64,000 nucleotides of DNA from Sequoia sempervirens (Eukaryota; Streptophyta; Pinopsida; Cupressales; Cupressaceae), in NCBI GenBank assembly GCA_007258455.2, contig VDFB02296858.1, positions 55,891-119,890 on the forward strand, in the 5' to 3' direction. The position numbers and the translations under genes are program-made. This document shows, one piece after another, positions 37,801 through 49,800 of the stretch (positions within the stretch are counted from its first letter, which is position 1; each line of letters begins with the position of its first letter). A model generated the notes under the pieces. It worked only from the letters and a program-made list of their open reading frames with translations, had not been told where the DNA came from and ran no database searches.

Positions 37801-40800
37801 GGATGTTTCTGTATAGGTTTTTAATCAAGCCTTATTAAAGGGAGAGACCTTAAGAGCAGCTGAACATGAATCTAGACTTTCAGTTCAGAATTGTAGTGCA
37901 TACAGGGTGTGAAAGTAGAGAGCAAAAATTTTGGGTCACTCAAATAAGATAGGTTGAAGGCTGTTTTTCACGGCCTTGTGAACTTGTAAACTGTAAATGA
38001 TTGTGGAATGAGGTGCAGCCCCATTTGCTAGAGTCTTCCTGCTAGGTTCCCCCATGGTAAATCTCATATGTTAAAAGTATGTGTGCGCTACTGTGTGTTA
38101 CATTTTCCTTGTTCACTTTTCATTCTCTTAAAGTAATTCAAGAAATATGGGCAACTCAAGTGTATGAATAGCCATCTGCATAATCATACAAACACAAATA
38201 ATTAACATAAATCAGTCAGAGATAAAGAATGATTATTGCAGTGAATTAGATACCAGTAATCCTTTGCTAATTACTGATCATATTAGTAACAGAGTTTTCC
38301 AACTGTTTCAGTTGATATTGTAGACCGGACTGACCAAAAACAATAGGCAAATAGCATGCTACCACTGGAGTATATACTTCCTCAAGGAGGTGGAATTGTG
38401 AACTTAGACTACTTGACTCAAGAAACAAACATATTCCAAGTGTATGGGGATAAAAAAATGGAGACTTCTAAAGTTGAATACAGATGTTGCAAGCATCTCC
38501 AAATCCATGGGAAAACTTGACAAATGGAAAAGTTCATGGAAGCACTCATTGCAATCTTACGATTTTGATAGAAATTCAAATAACCAAGAGCCAAGGACTG
38601 ATCCCCCAAAGATTAAGGGAAGAAGCAGCCCCAAGGCAATTCTAGTAATCTCCCAACTCGGCCACCTCTTAAAGCTGAAGGAAAGGTGGTCATTGTGACC
38701 TACAAGTAGAGGTTGATGCAGAAAAAACTCAACCGTCTATTTGAGGTATATTCAGTTTGCATAATGTAAGTAGAAAGCTGCACTTTTCTTGCATATCTTG
38801 AGCTTTCTAGTCATGAACTCCCTTAGTAGAAAAGCTACAAACATTCTTTGGTCTGGAAGAAGTCACCACCTAGAGCTAAGTCAGGTGATTTCATGAAGCT
38901 AACCATGTTTGCAGGCATATACCGACAAATACATAAGTCAAACATCCAATCAAGATTAAATACTCAAGACTGATATTGTGAACTACCTTGAAGAACACAT
39001 AGCCAAGCTCAAGACTGCTGATGAAACATGTGACCAAGACCATTAAATTGTTATGGGCAGGATGATAGGGAATTGCAAGTCTTTAAATCAGCAGCCAGGT
39101 TGCAGCCTTAAACAAGGGGAATAATAATGAAAAAGATAGAAAAAAATGCCACTATTAATTGCAATGGTTCTAAGAACCATTGAAACCATTGTGAAGTAGA
39201 TAGGCATTCCAAGGAACAATGCTAGAAATTGCATCCCTAGGAACAATGCTAGAAATTGCATCCCTAGATCTAGAAGAAGGACCAATCCATGAAGACCATG
39301 ATTGCCATGATAAGAAGGCAGATACAGTGAATGTAATTCAGATATAATTCAAAAAGATTGTTGCCCCAATGTTTTCTCACATACAAATCATATGGAATGC
39401 AACCAAACAAAAATCCTTGATATAATGGATAAACAAGAATTGATGAAGATGCATAAACCAAAATGTAAAGGATTTCTGAGTCTTCAAAGTGGAGACATTG
39501 GTTCCTAAAGAAAATTGGGTTACATATTGGATCTTGGCCAACAAAGTATAAAACCCCTTGAGAAAAAGCTCTCTTTTATTCCAGCCTGGTTTGGATTGCC
39601 AAACCTACCTACAGCAGTATCTGACAAAGATCTTCCAAGGCATTTGTGATGGCAATTAGGAATTAGAAATCAAAAGAGAAGAATGTATGGCAACTTTTGT
39701 TACAATCTGAATGGGCTTCCACATGGATCAAACATTATTGCTTAACACCTAGATTTTTAAAGGGCAGGTTTTAGATGCAAGGAATGAAAAATAATGATAA
39801 GACATACAAGTTCTTGACCCAGGTAATTCTAATAGTACGAATGAAGAAAATGACTTCAAAGAATACCACAATATATACTGTATATTAATGGACAAACCTG
39901 GTTTTGCGACATATTTGTTCAGAAGAAGAATTAGGTAATTTAAATAAGCAAAGTCATAAAATGAGCACAAAAACAACTCTGTAAAGAATATTAGAATTTG
40001 GCTATTTAGGAAAAAATAAAGCTACACAAATTTCAGAACATAGTTCAACACAGGTTGGTAATCAGCAATAGTCTCTCCTCTGTGCACAAATCAAGAAATA
40101 GAGGGTCAGAGATGTAATGAACGAATGCATAGACTAAATATCTGACCTTTTCTGGTGGAAGATCTATCCCTAAATTTCCTCGTGAAAGAATGATCCCATC
40201 TGCTTCTTGCAAGATCTCATCAAAATGTTCCAGACCCTACAACAATAATTTCAATAAAGCTTAGATCAAAACAATGGTACAGTTATCATGGGGCATTGTC
40301 ATTCAAAATTTTCATATACGGAGACAAAAGAGAAGTTAAAGCTTAAAGAATTCATTTTTGACACAGTGCATACCTCTATATTTTCAATTTTAGCAAATAT
40401 TTGTGTCTCTTGAAGATTCCCAAGCTCAGCAAGAAAAGCACGTGTCTACACGATAGGAAACTTTCATTATGGCAATTGCACAAGTATCAAGTTTCCAACA
40501 AATTGCTTTCTACAATGTACATCGCTAGTAAAAGCTTTAAAACTTCTCTAAGATATGCCCACTTGCAATTCTGTCATCAATTTTATTTCATTCTCAGATT
40601 TGCAGTAAATAATGCAATCACTGTTTGTGGTGGAATATAATACCATCCCCATATCATAAAAGCAAAACTAACAACTTTCTAGAAATTCGGCAAACAATAT
40701 GTGGTGTAAATGTTCCTTTGATAATGCAATCATCACTTAAAGATCACTAAAAAGCAATCAATGTTTAACATTTTCTTAATAAGGATCATGATCCCAAGTC

Positions 40801-43800
40801 ATTGAACAGAAAAACCAAAACATCTGAACTTCATAAGGTAGAACTAAGAATATAATTTATGTTCCTATATTAAAAGAAACCCCAATCTATAGACAAACAA
40901 CTATATAGGAACCTATAAAGTAGCAAAAATAAAATAAATAACTAATAATCAACTGTTTATCACAATTTTTACCTGTCTAATATCTTCAGCATGCCGGGTA
41001 TATGACAAAGAGATGAAATCAATGTTGTTACGTACTCCCCAAGTTGAAATAACCTACAGCAAATGGTATCAAATTAAATTGCAGGCTTCAGAAGAATCAA
41101 ATAGGAGTTCTAAAACAACGTTAACATAAAGATTATGCTACCAGCTGCATTTTAAAAATGCTACATTATCCCAGTCAGTATTTGACTTCTAAATCCATTT
41201 GAAAGTGAAAAGTTTATTGCACCAATTACTCATTAAACAAATCAACCAAACCATTAATTCAAATTCGTGAAATACATGTTGCTATGATTTCTAGTTAGTA
41301 AAGACAATCAAGGGCCTGGACAAAACATAAAACCACATCCTGGCATAGCTTGAGGAATATTCAAATTTGGTACAGAGTCTATGCATAAGACCCCACATGT
41401 AAACTTGCATTGAGTGGGTGCATGGCAGGCATAGAAGCTAAACTGTACAAAATATAATTCAGGAGAATTATAGGGATGTGTATGACTTTCCCTAATTAAC
41501 ATTATAGATAAATGTAAAGCTACATAAGAAGTTAATAATTAATGTGCAAAAATGGATAAACGCATTGGTACAATGTTATAAGAAATCAACTTAAAAATTA
41601 TGATTAACTGCCTTTGATTAAAATAAGCTTAGAAAGGGGATTATGGTGTGGTCATAATGAGGTGCAAAAATAGTCACAGGCAAAGCAAAATAAGGCTTGA
41701 ACGCCGCAAGAATAGGCATGGAAGTAGCAAAAGCAAACCCTGGAGACTGACAAAAAAATTGAAAGAGAGTTTCAAAAACAAATTCCCCAGATCTCCAGCC
41801 ACTAAGAGCAACAGCAGAAGAAACCACAATAATGGAGCACATTTATCCACCTCTGGTACCAATACCATTCCCTTGGCGACACAAATATGTACTCAAAACA
41901 CACAACATATCACCGATTTGGAGAATATCTCGACAGTGTATCTCAAATACACCAATGTCAGAGAAATGCCAATCACTCTCAAAGAAAAAAGGTTAATCAG
42001 TAAATTTGCAGATTTTTGGGCAAATTTCCTATGCTTGAATGGGTGGTTCAAAGATAAATGGACTGACGGCTTCCAAATCTAAACCCTTCCTAGAGAACTT
42101 TTTCTGCAAGACGGGGTTCCAAATTTTGATACCTTACAACAGTCATCCAGCCCATTTCCCAAATGTTATCATCTTTACAACCTGCCAGTGGAATAATGGT
42201 CACTCTCAGCCTTTTCTATGATCGGTAACTCATTGGGTGTCTCCATGGATAATCCTAGGGGGGAAACTACTTTGGGGTCTAGCCAGACAAGAACAAGATC
42301 CTGCCAAATTGGATTAATCCAATCATTGATGAAGGAATTTGGAAGCAAAAAGTGGAGGCGGAAGATTTTTCCCCCAAGTGCTCAATTTGCAAAGTGGACG
42401 ACCATCTCTCTAAATCTTGCAATTAGCTTAGGAAGAAAATATGGAAAGCTAAGGTGCCGCTAAGGTGCCCCCTCCAAAGGCTATTGCTCCTGTAGATGGG
42501 TTGGCCAGCCCTAATCCCATGGATGTCATCCCCCCTAAGCTTACTCCTGCTGCCCTTTCTTTGTCAGCTCACTCTTTCAAAGGAATACCCACTTCTCCCC
42601 TGAAACAAATTGTTCAACAATCTTTGAATAATGAAAGGTGCACCACCATCAAACAAATAACAAAGAATCACTCCCAAACAGTTACTGACCCCACCCCCTC
42701 CTCATGACTTTTGTGTCAACAATGGCTATTGTTTATTCAGACACTTCACCAATAAAAGATTCAAGGGAAAACACTGGCAAGGATGAAGAGTCTGAATAAC
42801 TTAATGTCAAAAATCCAAACAAAGCTATGGTCCTAACTCCTAATCTTAGGAAAACTATGGGAAAACTCTCAATCTCAATCTCAATTTCAAAAATCCAAAC
42901 AAAGCTATGGTCCTAACTCCTAATCTTAGGAAGGGCAGAGAATTTAATATGTCAAAGTCACAAGATCAAACACTTCCAGAAAATCATAAGAAGATGGATA
43001 ACTTCTTTAAGAAAAAAGAAGGCACCGTAGAAGTTCCCCTAAACCATAATGAATATCATATCCAAGAATGTTAGAAGCCTCAATGCCCTCAACAAAAGAT
43101 GCCTATTCAAAGATCAACTTCAGTCCTTGAAAAGGGGCATTTTTCTTCTTCAAGAAACAAAGTTAAATTTGCAAGAGGCTAATCTTTGGTTGGAACACAA
43201 ATACCAAAATTAGAAGAGTTATTTTGTGGACGCTCAAGTTGCTTTAGGAAGCCTTGCTATGTTTTGGTCCCCTTCTACCATGTTTTTGTCTCTCATGAGC
43301 CTAAAACATGATCTTTCTTACTACTTGGAGTAATGAATAATGAGCTTATGATTTTGGGTGGAGATTTCAATGCCATCATCAATTCAAATGATAAAAATGG
43401 AGGGCTGCTCCAGCAAAGACAATCCCAACTGGATTTGCTAATTATGAACACAAATAGCACCTTTTGGATCTAGTCCCTAAAAATGGTAAATTCATTTGGA
43501 CCTATTGGAGGATTAGCTTCAGCTATATAGCCAAAAGATCCTTTTTTACTCTTTCATATTGGCTAGAATCCACTTTCTTTATTTGCCCTCAATGAAGAAG
43601 TCGTCATCACTTCCAATATGGATGATCCTTTTTTGCTCTCCCATACTGGCTAGAATCCACTTTCTTTATCTGCCCTTGATGAAGAAGTCATCATCATTTC
43701 CGCTATGAATGATCCTTTTTTCCTCTCCCCATACTAGCTAGAATCCACTTTCTTTATCTGCCTTCGAAGAAGAAGTCATCATCATTTCCAATATGGATTG

Positions 43801-46800
43801 CGAGTCTTGTCATCAAGAAAAAGTCCTATTTGTTGAAATGTTTGAGATTCATTGAAGAGAAGAAATCTTCTTGAGACAAAAATCAAGATAAGTTTTGGTT
43901 GAATAAGGGTGACCAAAACACAATATTTTTCCACAACTCAACAAAAGCTTGTAGAAATGTCAACAAAATCTTCTTTATCCATTGTAAAGATGGACTAATG
44001 AGATCAAAACAAAAACTATTGGATTCATTGAGGCCCTCCTCTTGACCCTTTCACATTCTAAGCATCCCTCCCATCATCTTGCAATCTTAAAATGAAGAAT
44101 TATTGGCCCAAATTTCTATTGAGGAAGTCAAAAAGATTCGGATTTGTTAAAAATCAGCATTTTGAGGGCTTCAATTTTTTTGGCCATACGATGTTCATAC
44201 AATGCCTACACAAGCAATTTCCAACTGCCAACATATTTATGCAAGGCATTGTACTCACCACCCCTCCATTGTTGGCTCTACATAGAGCAACTCCCAATCA
44301 CCTAGGGAACACTCACACCTAGCCAAGGGCACTAGCCTCCAATCCACTACTACCCTCCTACACTCCACTTGAGTGGCTCCACTAACTTCTACCACCTACA
44401 CTCCACACAACAAGTGGCACCCCCTGTGCACCATCTAAACACTGCCCTAGGGGCATTTTTAGCTCTAGGAGTGCCCTTTTTTTCCAAATTAGAATTACTT
44501 TCACCCACAACATTGAATTTTTGACTTCCTATAGGTGTTAGAAAGGTCTTTTCGTGTAGTTCATATTTTCATGATGATCCAAGTGATTTTCCAAATTCTA
44601 CTCCAAGTATCAAAATTTTCAATTTGAAACATTTATTGCACTCTTTTTGTAACAAACAACTCTTTTGCTCATAGAGTCAAATTTTGGCAAAAAAATTTGA
44701 AACTTACCAAAAAATCACAAGGAATATGTTTGTAACCCTCTAAGTTTCTATTTGACAAGCATTTTTTTGTAATTGTAAAAATACCATGTTGTATAGACAA
44801 TCGACTTAGGCTTATCCATTGTAAAACTGCAATTAAGTGACCATTTTTTTTTGTTTGGGGGGAGGAGGAGGGGGAGGAGGAGGAGGAGGAGGGGTTACAA
44901 TTACAGCAATAATACATTATTTTTGTTGGGAGTATGAGGGGGAGGGTCAGGGCTATAAAGCATAATTTAAGTGCCCATTATCCTTTTGCTCTCTTGACAT
45001 TTGTTGCTCATGGAAAAAGCTAGGACCATTGAGCTCCTCACTTTGCACAATAAAATTTAGGTTTGTTAGTGAGAAGTGGTTCCAATATCATATTTGAGGA
45101 CCAAAGCATGAGTTGATATTGTGCATTGGGCCTTTAATGAGCAACACTTTCGCTCAAATGAAGAAGACTATAAATGTAAATTTTTATTTTATTCATTTTT
45201 GCCTACTTTACAAATTGTATGTTCTCTTCTTGAATCTTACTATTTATTTATGTTATTTTTAACAAGTAACAAAACCTTTAGTTGTCCTACTTCGTGTCAA
45301 TCATGGGGAGAAGTCTGTGATGAGATATGTAATGTCCCATTCTAAAATTTCCTTTAGTTTCATGCAATGTTACAAGCCTCAAACTCGACAAGCTAATTTT
45401 TGACTCACACTCGACGCCCAAACTCAGCAAAGACTCGGAAAATTGAAAAAACCATAGAAAGAGAGACAGGGGATAGCGATCCATAGCACTCAATTTCGAA
45501 TTGTACTCATTTGACTTGCCATTAGCATTAAAAAATCTTGAGAACCCTCAACCAACATAGGATGTTGAGGCATTGAACTAATTGGCAGAGAGGTGAGTCA
45601 TAGTAAACCATAGTTCTCAACACCCTCTAATTGATTGAGCATAACATGAATTGGCTGATGCCATCCACAATGATCACTGGACCATATACATAACATGAGT
45701 GGTCGAGTTGATACGGTGATGTTATACTAAGCTTTGACAAAAAACAGTGAATCATACCTCAATCCAAAAGCATCACATGTTCTTTTAAGGGAAAAACTAT
45801 CTTACTAGACACAAGAAATCTGAAATGCAATGGCAATAGTAACACAGAAAAAACAGAATTAAAAAACATTGTTTATAAGAAACAAGTGTTTGTATTTCAA
45901 AATATATCACATAGAGTTTTTTATACAATTTGTCCCATTAATTTTGTTTACAATTAACATTATAAAATACTATAAAACCATATACAGAGAGTCCTAGTAA
46001 TTGGCAGAGAGGTGAGTCATAGTAAACCATAGTTCTCAACACCCTCTAATTGATTGAGCATAACATGAATTGGCTGATGCCATCCACAATGATCAATGGA
46101 CCATATACATAACATGAGTGGTCGAGTTGATATGGCGATGTTATACTAAGCTTTGACAAAAAACAGTGAATCATACCTCAATCCAAAAGCATCACATGTT
46201 TTCTTTAAGGGAAAAACCAGTGTTCCACGGGGATGCATCCCCCCAGAAAAACCACCCGTTTCCGAGACGGGGACGTTTCCAAGACGAGGAGACGCCTAGG
46301 AAACGTCCCTCCGCTGTCCCCCCGTTTCTCCGCCGTCCCCCCGAAGTCCCCTTATGGGAGACTTCAAGGAAACTTCTGGGAGACTCCAGGAAAACTTCTG
46401 GGAGACTTCCAGAAGTCCCCTGCACCCAAGGAAACTCCAGGGAAACTTCTGGGAGACTCAAGGGAAACTTCTGGGAGACTCCAAGGAAAATCTGAGAGAC
46501 TCGAAGGAAACTTCTAGGAGACTTCCAGAGGCATGAGGCCATTAGCCTGAAGCCATTTACTATTAGCATTTACTATTTCGTACTCTGTTTTTGAAGTTTT
46601 GAAGTTTGAACATTGATGATACAGGGATAGTTGATTGTAATTATGATTCATGAATCATGATTATGAAACTCAAATTATGAAACATCTAGTTCTTGTTGCA
46701 TTTTCCAATGTCTATATTTTCATTTTGATTTTCAATGTTCGGTGGTTCACTAGTTCAATGAAATGATATATCATTGCAATGTGTTATTGTGTTTAAACTT

Positions 46801-49800
46801 TAAACTTTTTAAGTTTTAAGTTTTGTTTTTATGTGTTAACTTTACTTATTCCTTAGGCTTCTACAGTTTTATAATTATATTGTTATACATCTTTTTATAA
46901 CTAATTTTTCAAGTACTATATGTATTTCAGTGCCGCCCCCCCACCACCCCCCCGCTGCCGTCCCCCCGCCGTCCCCCTGCCGACCTAAACTTAGGTCCCT
47001 CGTCTCCCATCTCGGAAACGCATCCCCCGCCGTCCCCCTGTCCCCGTCCCCGAAACTCTGTGTAACACTGGGAAAAATTATCTTACCAGACACAAGAAAT
47101 ATGAAATGCAATGGCAATAGCAACATAGAAAAAACAAAATTAAAAAACATTGTTTATAATAAACTAAGAAACAAGTGTTTGTATTTCAAAATATCACATA
47201 GAGTTTTTCATACAATTTCTCCCATTCATTTTATTTACAATTAACATTATTAAAAATTATAAAACCGTATACAACATATTATAATATTTAGTTAGGTAAG
47301 TTATTGTATAATATTTAATGTTAAATTTATTATATATATAAGCTTTGTCTTTAGCTAGGTATGTTGATAGACAACTTATAATTTTTTGTGAAGTGAAAGC
47401 TTTGAGGATGTGAAATTCTTGCGGATAAGATGAGCTTTGTGGTTTGATTGTGTGTAGATTATTCTATTGTGCTCAAGTTGCATTTTATTCTGCCACTATG
47501 TTGCCAAAATTGTGGATGTGTTGGCAACATAGGCATAAAAAAAAAGCAACTTGAGCACAATACAATAATCTACACCCAATCAAACTACACAGCGCATCTT
47601 ATCCGCAAGAATTTCACATCCTCAAAGCTTTCACTTGACAAAAAATTATAACTTACCTAGCTAAAGGCAAAGCTTATATTGCTTAAACATTCATATAGTA
47701 GGCAGATCTGAGTATTTCAAATTAACTGCCAGAAGTAGCTCAAACATTTCATCTAGTGTACTTATTATTTGAATGTGCTAAACATGAATCAAAATCAATT
47801 ATGACAACACCACTTTCCTTAACAAATCACAGAATCAGGAAAACAATATTGGCAACTATGACTAATATTTGGGCGAGTGCTTACATGCTTATCTGCATCA
47901 CTGAGAGTAGGATGGTCAATATGAACTTGAGAGACATGCATTGTAAACAATGAGCCAGCAAGGGTGGAACTATTTTTGACAATGCAAATTACATCTTGTC
48001 CTTTAATATCTGCAACCTGCACTCATATCAGTTCGCAGAATCATCAACATCCATGCTGCACACATCACTAAAAGCACTAACTTTATTCTACTAGAATAAT
48101 CATAGACACAATGTCAGAACAGCCTTAACCTCAAGCCAGACAGAGGTTGTCTCACTTCCAGTAAACAGATATTGCCCAACAAATATTGTATCCCCTTTTC
48201 TCACTGCCTGTAGAATAAGGAAATCAAAATACAAAATAGATGTCAATCCTCATGCAACATAATCTGGAGATATCAGTGGCATATTGATTGAAATAGCAAT
48301 TGTCTGCTGTGCATGGGCAAAAGTGGTAGTTCTGAACATGACACCTCATGATTCAATTAACAGCACATAAAGTGAAATGAAACGTTCTCAGAATTGAAAA
48401 AAGACAACCACACTTGGCCATTTACAATCCACCTGTTTCTCACAATACCAAAGTATTTCAGATCATCTCAGAGAAGATGTACGTTAACCACGAAAGAAAG
48501 ACAACAAAATTATAAAATTAAAAAGGAATGGTACAGGTGTTGCAATGCATCTACAGCATCTCAAGAAGATTGAGGAAGGGGTAAAAAAATTGAGGATTGG
48601 AACAATAGTCCATACACATACTTTTTAAGAAAAGGATATAACAATAAACAAAAATGATTGTCGCACACCATGTTGATGTTACCATACAAATGATTGTTGT
48701 AGAAGATTGAAGTTCAAAGCAATCAAATATAAAGACATGTATTTCTGTGAAAACAAGTTTCATTCACAGACACAATCTAAACAACCTCTGTTAGCAATAC
48801 ATTTAGACTTGCTACCAAAAAGCAGGATACTTGTTTACAACTATCTGACAAATTCAATGACTAATTTTTATCTATTAATTCCCATGGATTAGTGTCCACA
48901 TGCCAACAAGAGATAAAGGGTAAAACAAGAGTCATACTTTTGCGAGTCCTCCAAATTTTATTGGCAAGACTTCAGATGATGCCTCTTTGCTCTGATCAGG
49001 TGTTAAAGTCACAAACGCATCCATCTCTAGCACGATGGGCTGCTGACTCTTGTTGACAACTTGCAATTCTGCACCAGCTGTATCCAACATGACCTGTCAT
49101 GTGCATTATACTTTATTGTCATACATGGGGAGTTTTGGAACACGAACCTATAACTAAATAAAGCCCACACACACTAGAATTAGGTTTAAAAATTTAGATA
49201 CAACAGAATCAGAAATAAAGAATTGAACTTGTAAATAACTACACAATGTGAATTCTGATTTATTCATTTTAACAACAAAATATTGTAAAAATTGCGGATC
49301 ATACTTATTAAGAAAACATCACAAAAGAAGGTTGCAATAATTCAAAAGAAAGCACCAGAAAATAAAGAGCATTAAGGACAAGGGTAGTGCTTATAGATCA
49401 ATAACCAAATGGTGCAACGACGAGGATAACATATTCTTGGATAACACAAGTTCATGTTACAGAAATCAAGAGTTAAAGACTACTGACCTTTTCAGAAATC
49501 CAAGATCAACTTTACATATAGGAAGACAGCATAAAAGTCCCAATTATAGATAGGATTTGGTTTCATGATTTAATTTATTTTTCTATTTTCATCCTTCATA
49601 GATGTGAGCTTAAAACAAAACTGCCAGTCCCTAATAAGATAGTTTACAATTAACAGCTAAACAGCAAAAAATCCACTTGAAGATACAAAAAGACAAAATC
49701 TATATATTTGTGAATAGTTGAGTATAGTGCAATTTTATAACAATAAGTTCACTCTACATTATCAAAAACCAGTTATAAGGAATAACTAAACTTACAGCAC

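Larger units (their letters stand above)
45579..47272. repeat. tandem duplication of about 407 bp, second copy split by a transposon
   Basis: Copy 1 is 45579-45985 and copy 2 is 45999-47272. Both begin ATTGGCAGAGAGGTGAGTCA and end TATAAAACC followed by ATA, or a variant, and they are nearly identical. Copy 2 is interrupted by 46218-47070. Copy 1 keeps the uninterrupted sequence GGGAAAAACTATCTTAC, the empty site of that insertion. Confidence 0.9.
41054..47884 (-). other. intron 6 (6831 bp)
   Basis: This intron separates exons 6 and 7 in phase 0. It contains a LINE remnant on the opposite strand, a 407-bp tandem duplication, a hAT-like element and a foldback. The stretch 44100-45570 shows no recognisable gene; it includes a GGA-rich run at 44862-44893. 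Confidence 0.85.

Noticed and set aside
46166..46569. Overlapping frames of 60 to 125 codons on both strands
   Set aside because: They cross the edge of the hAT-like element and are generated by its minisatellite and GC-rich end.
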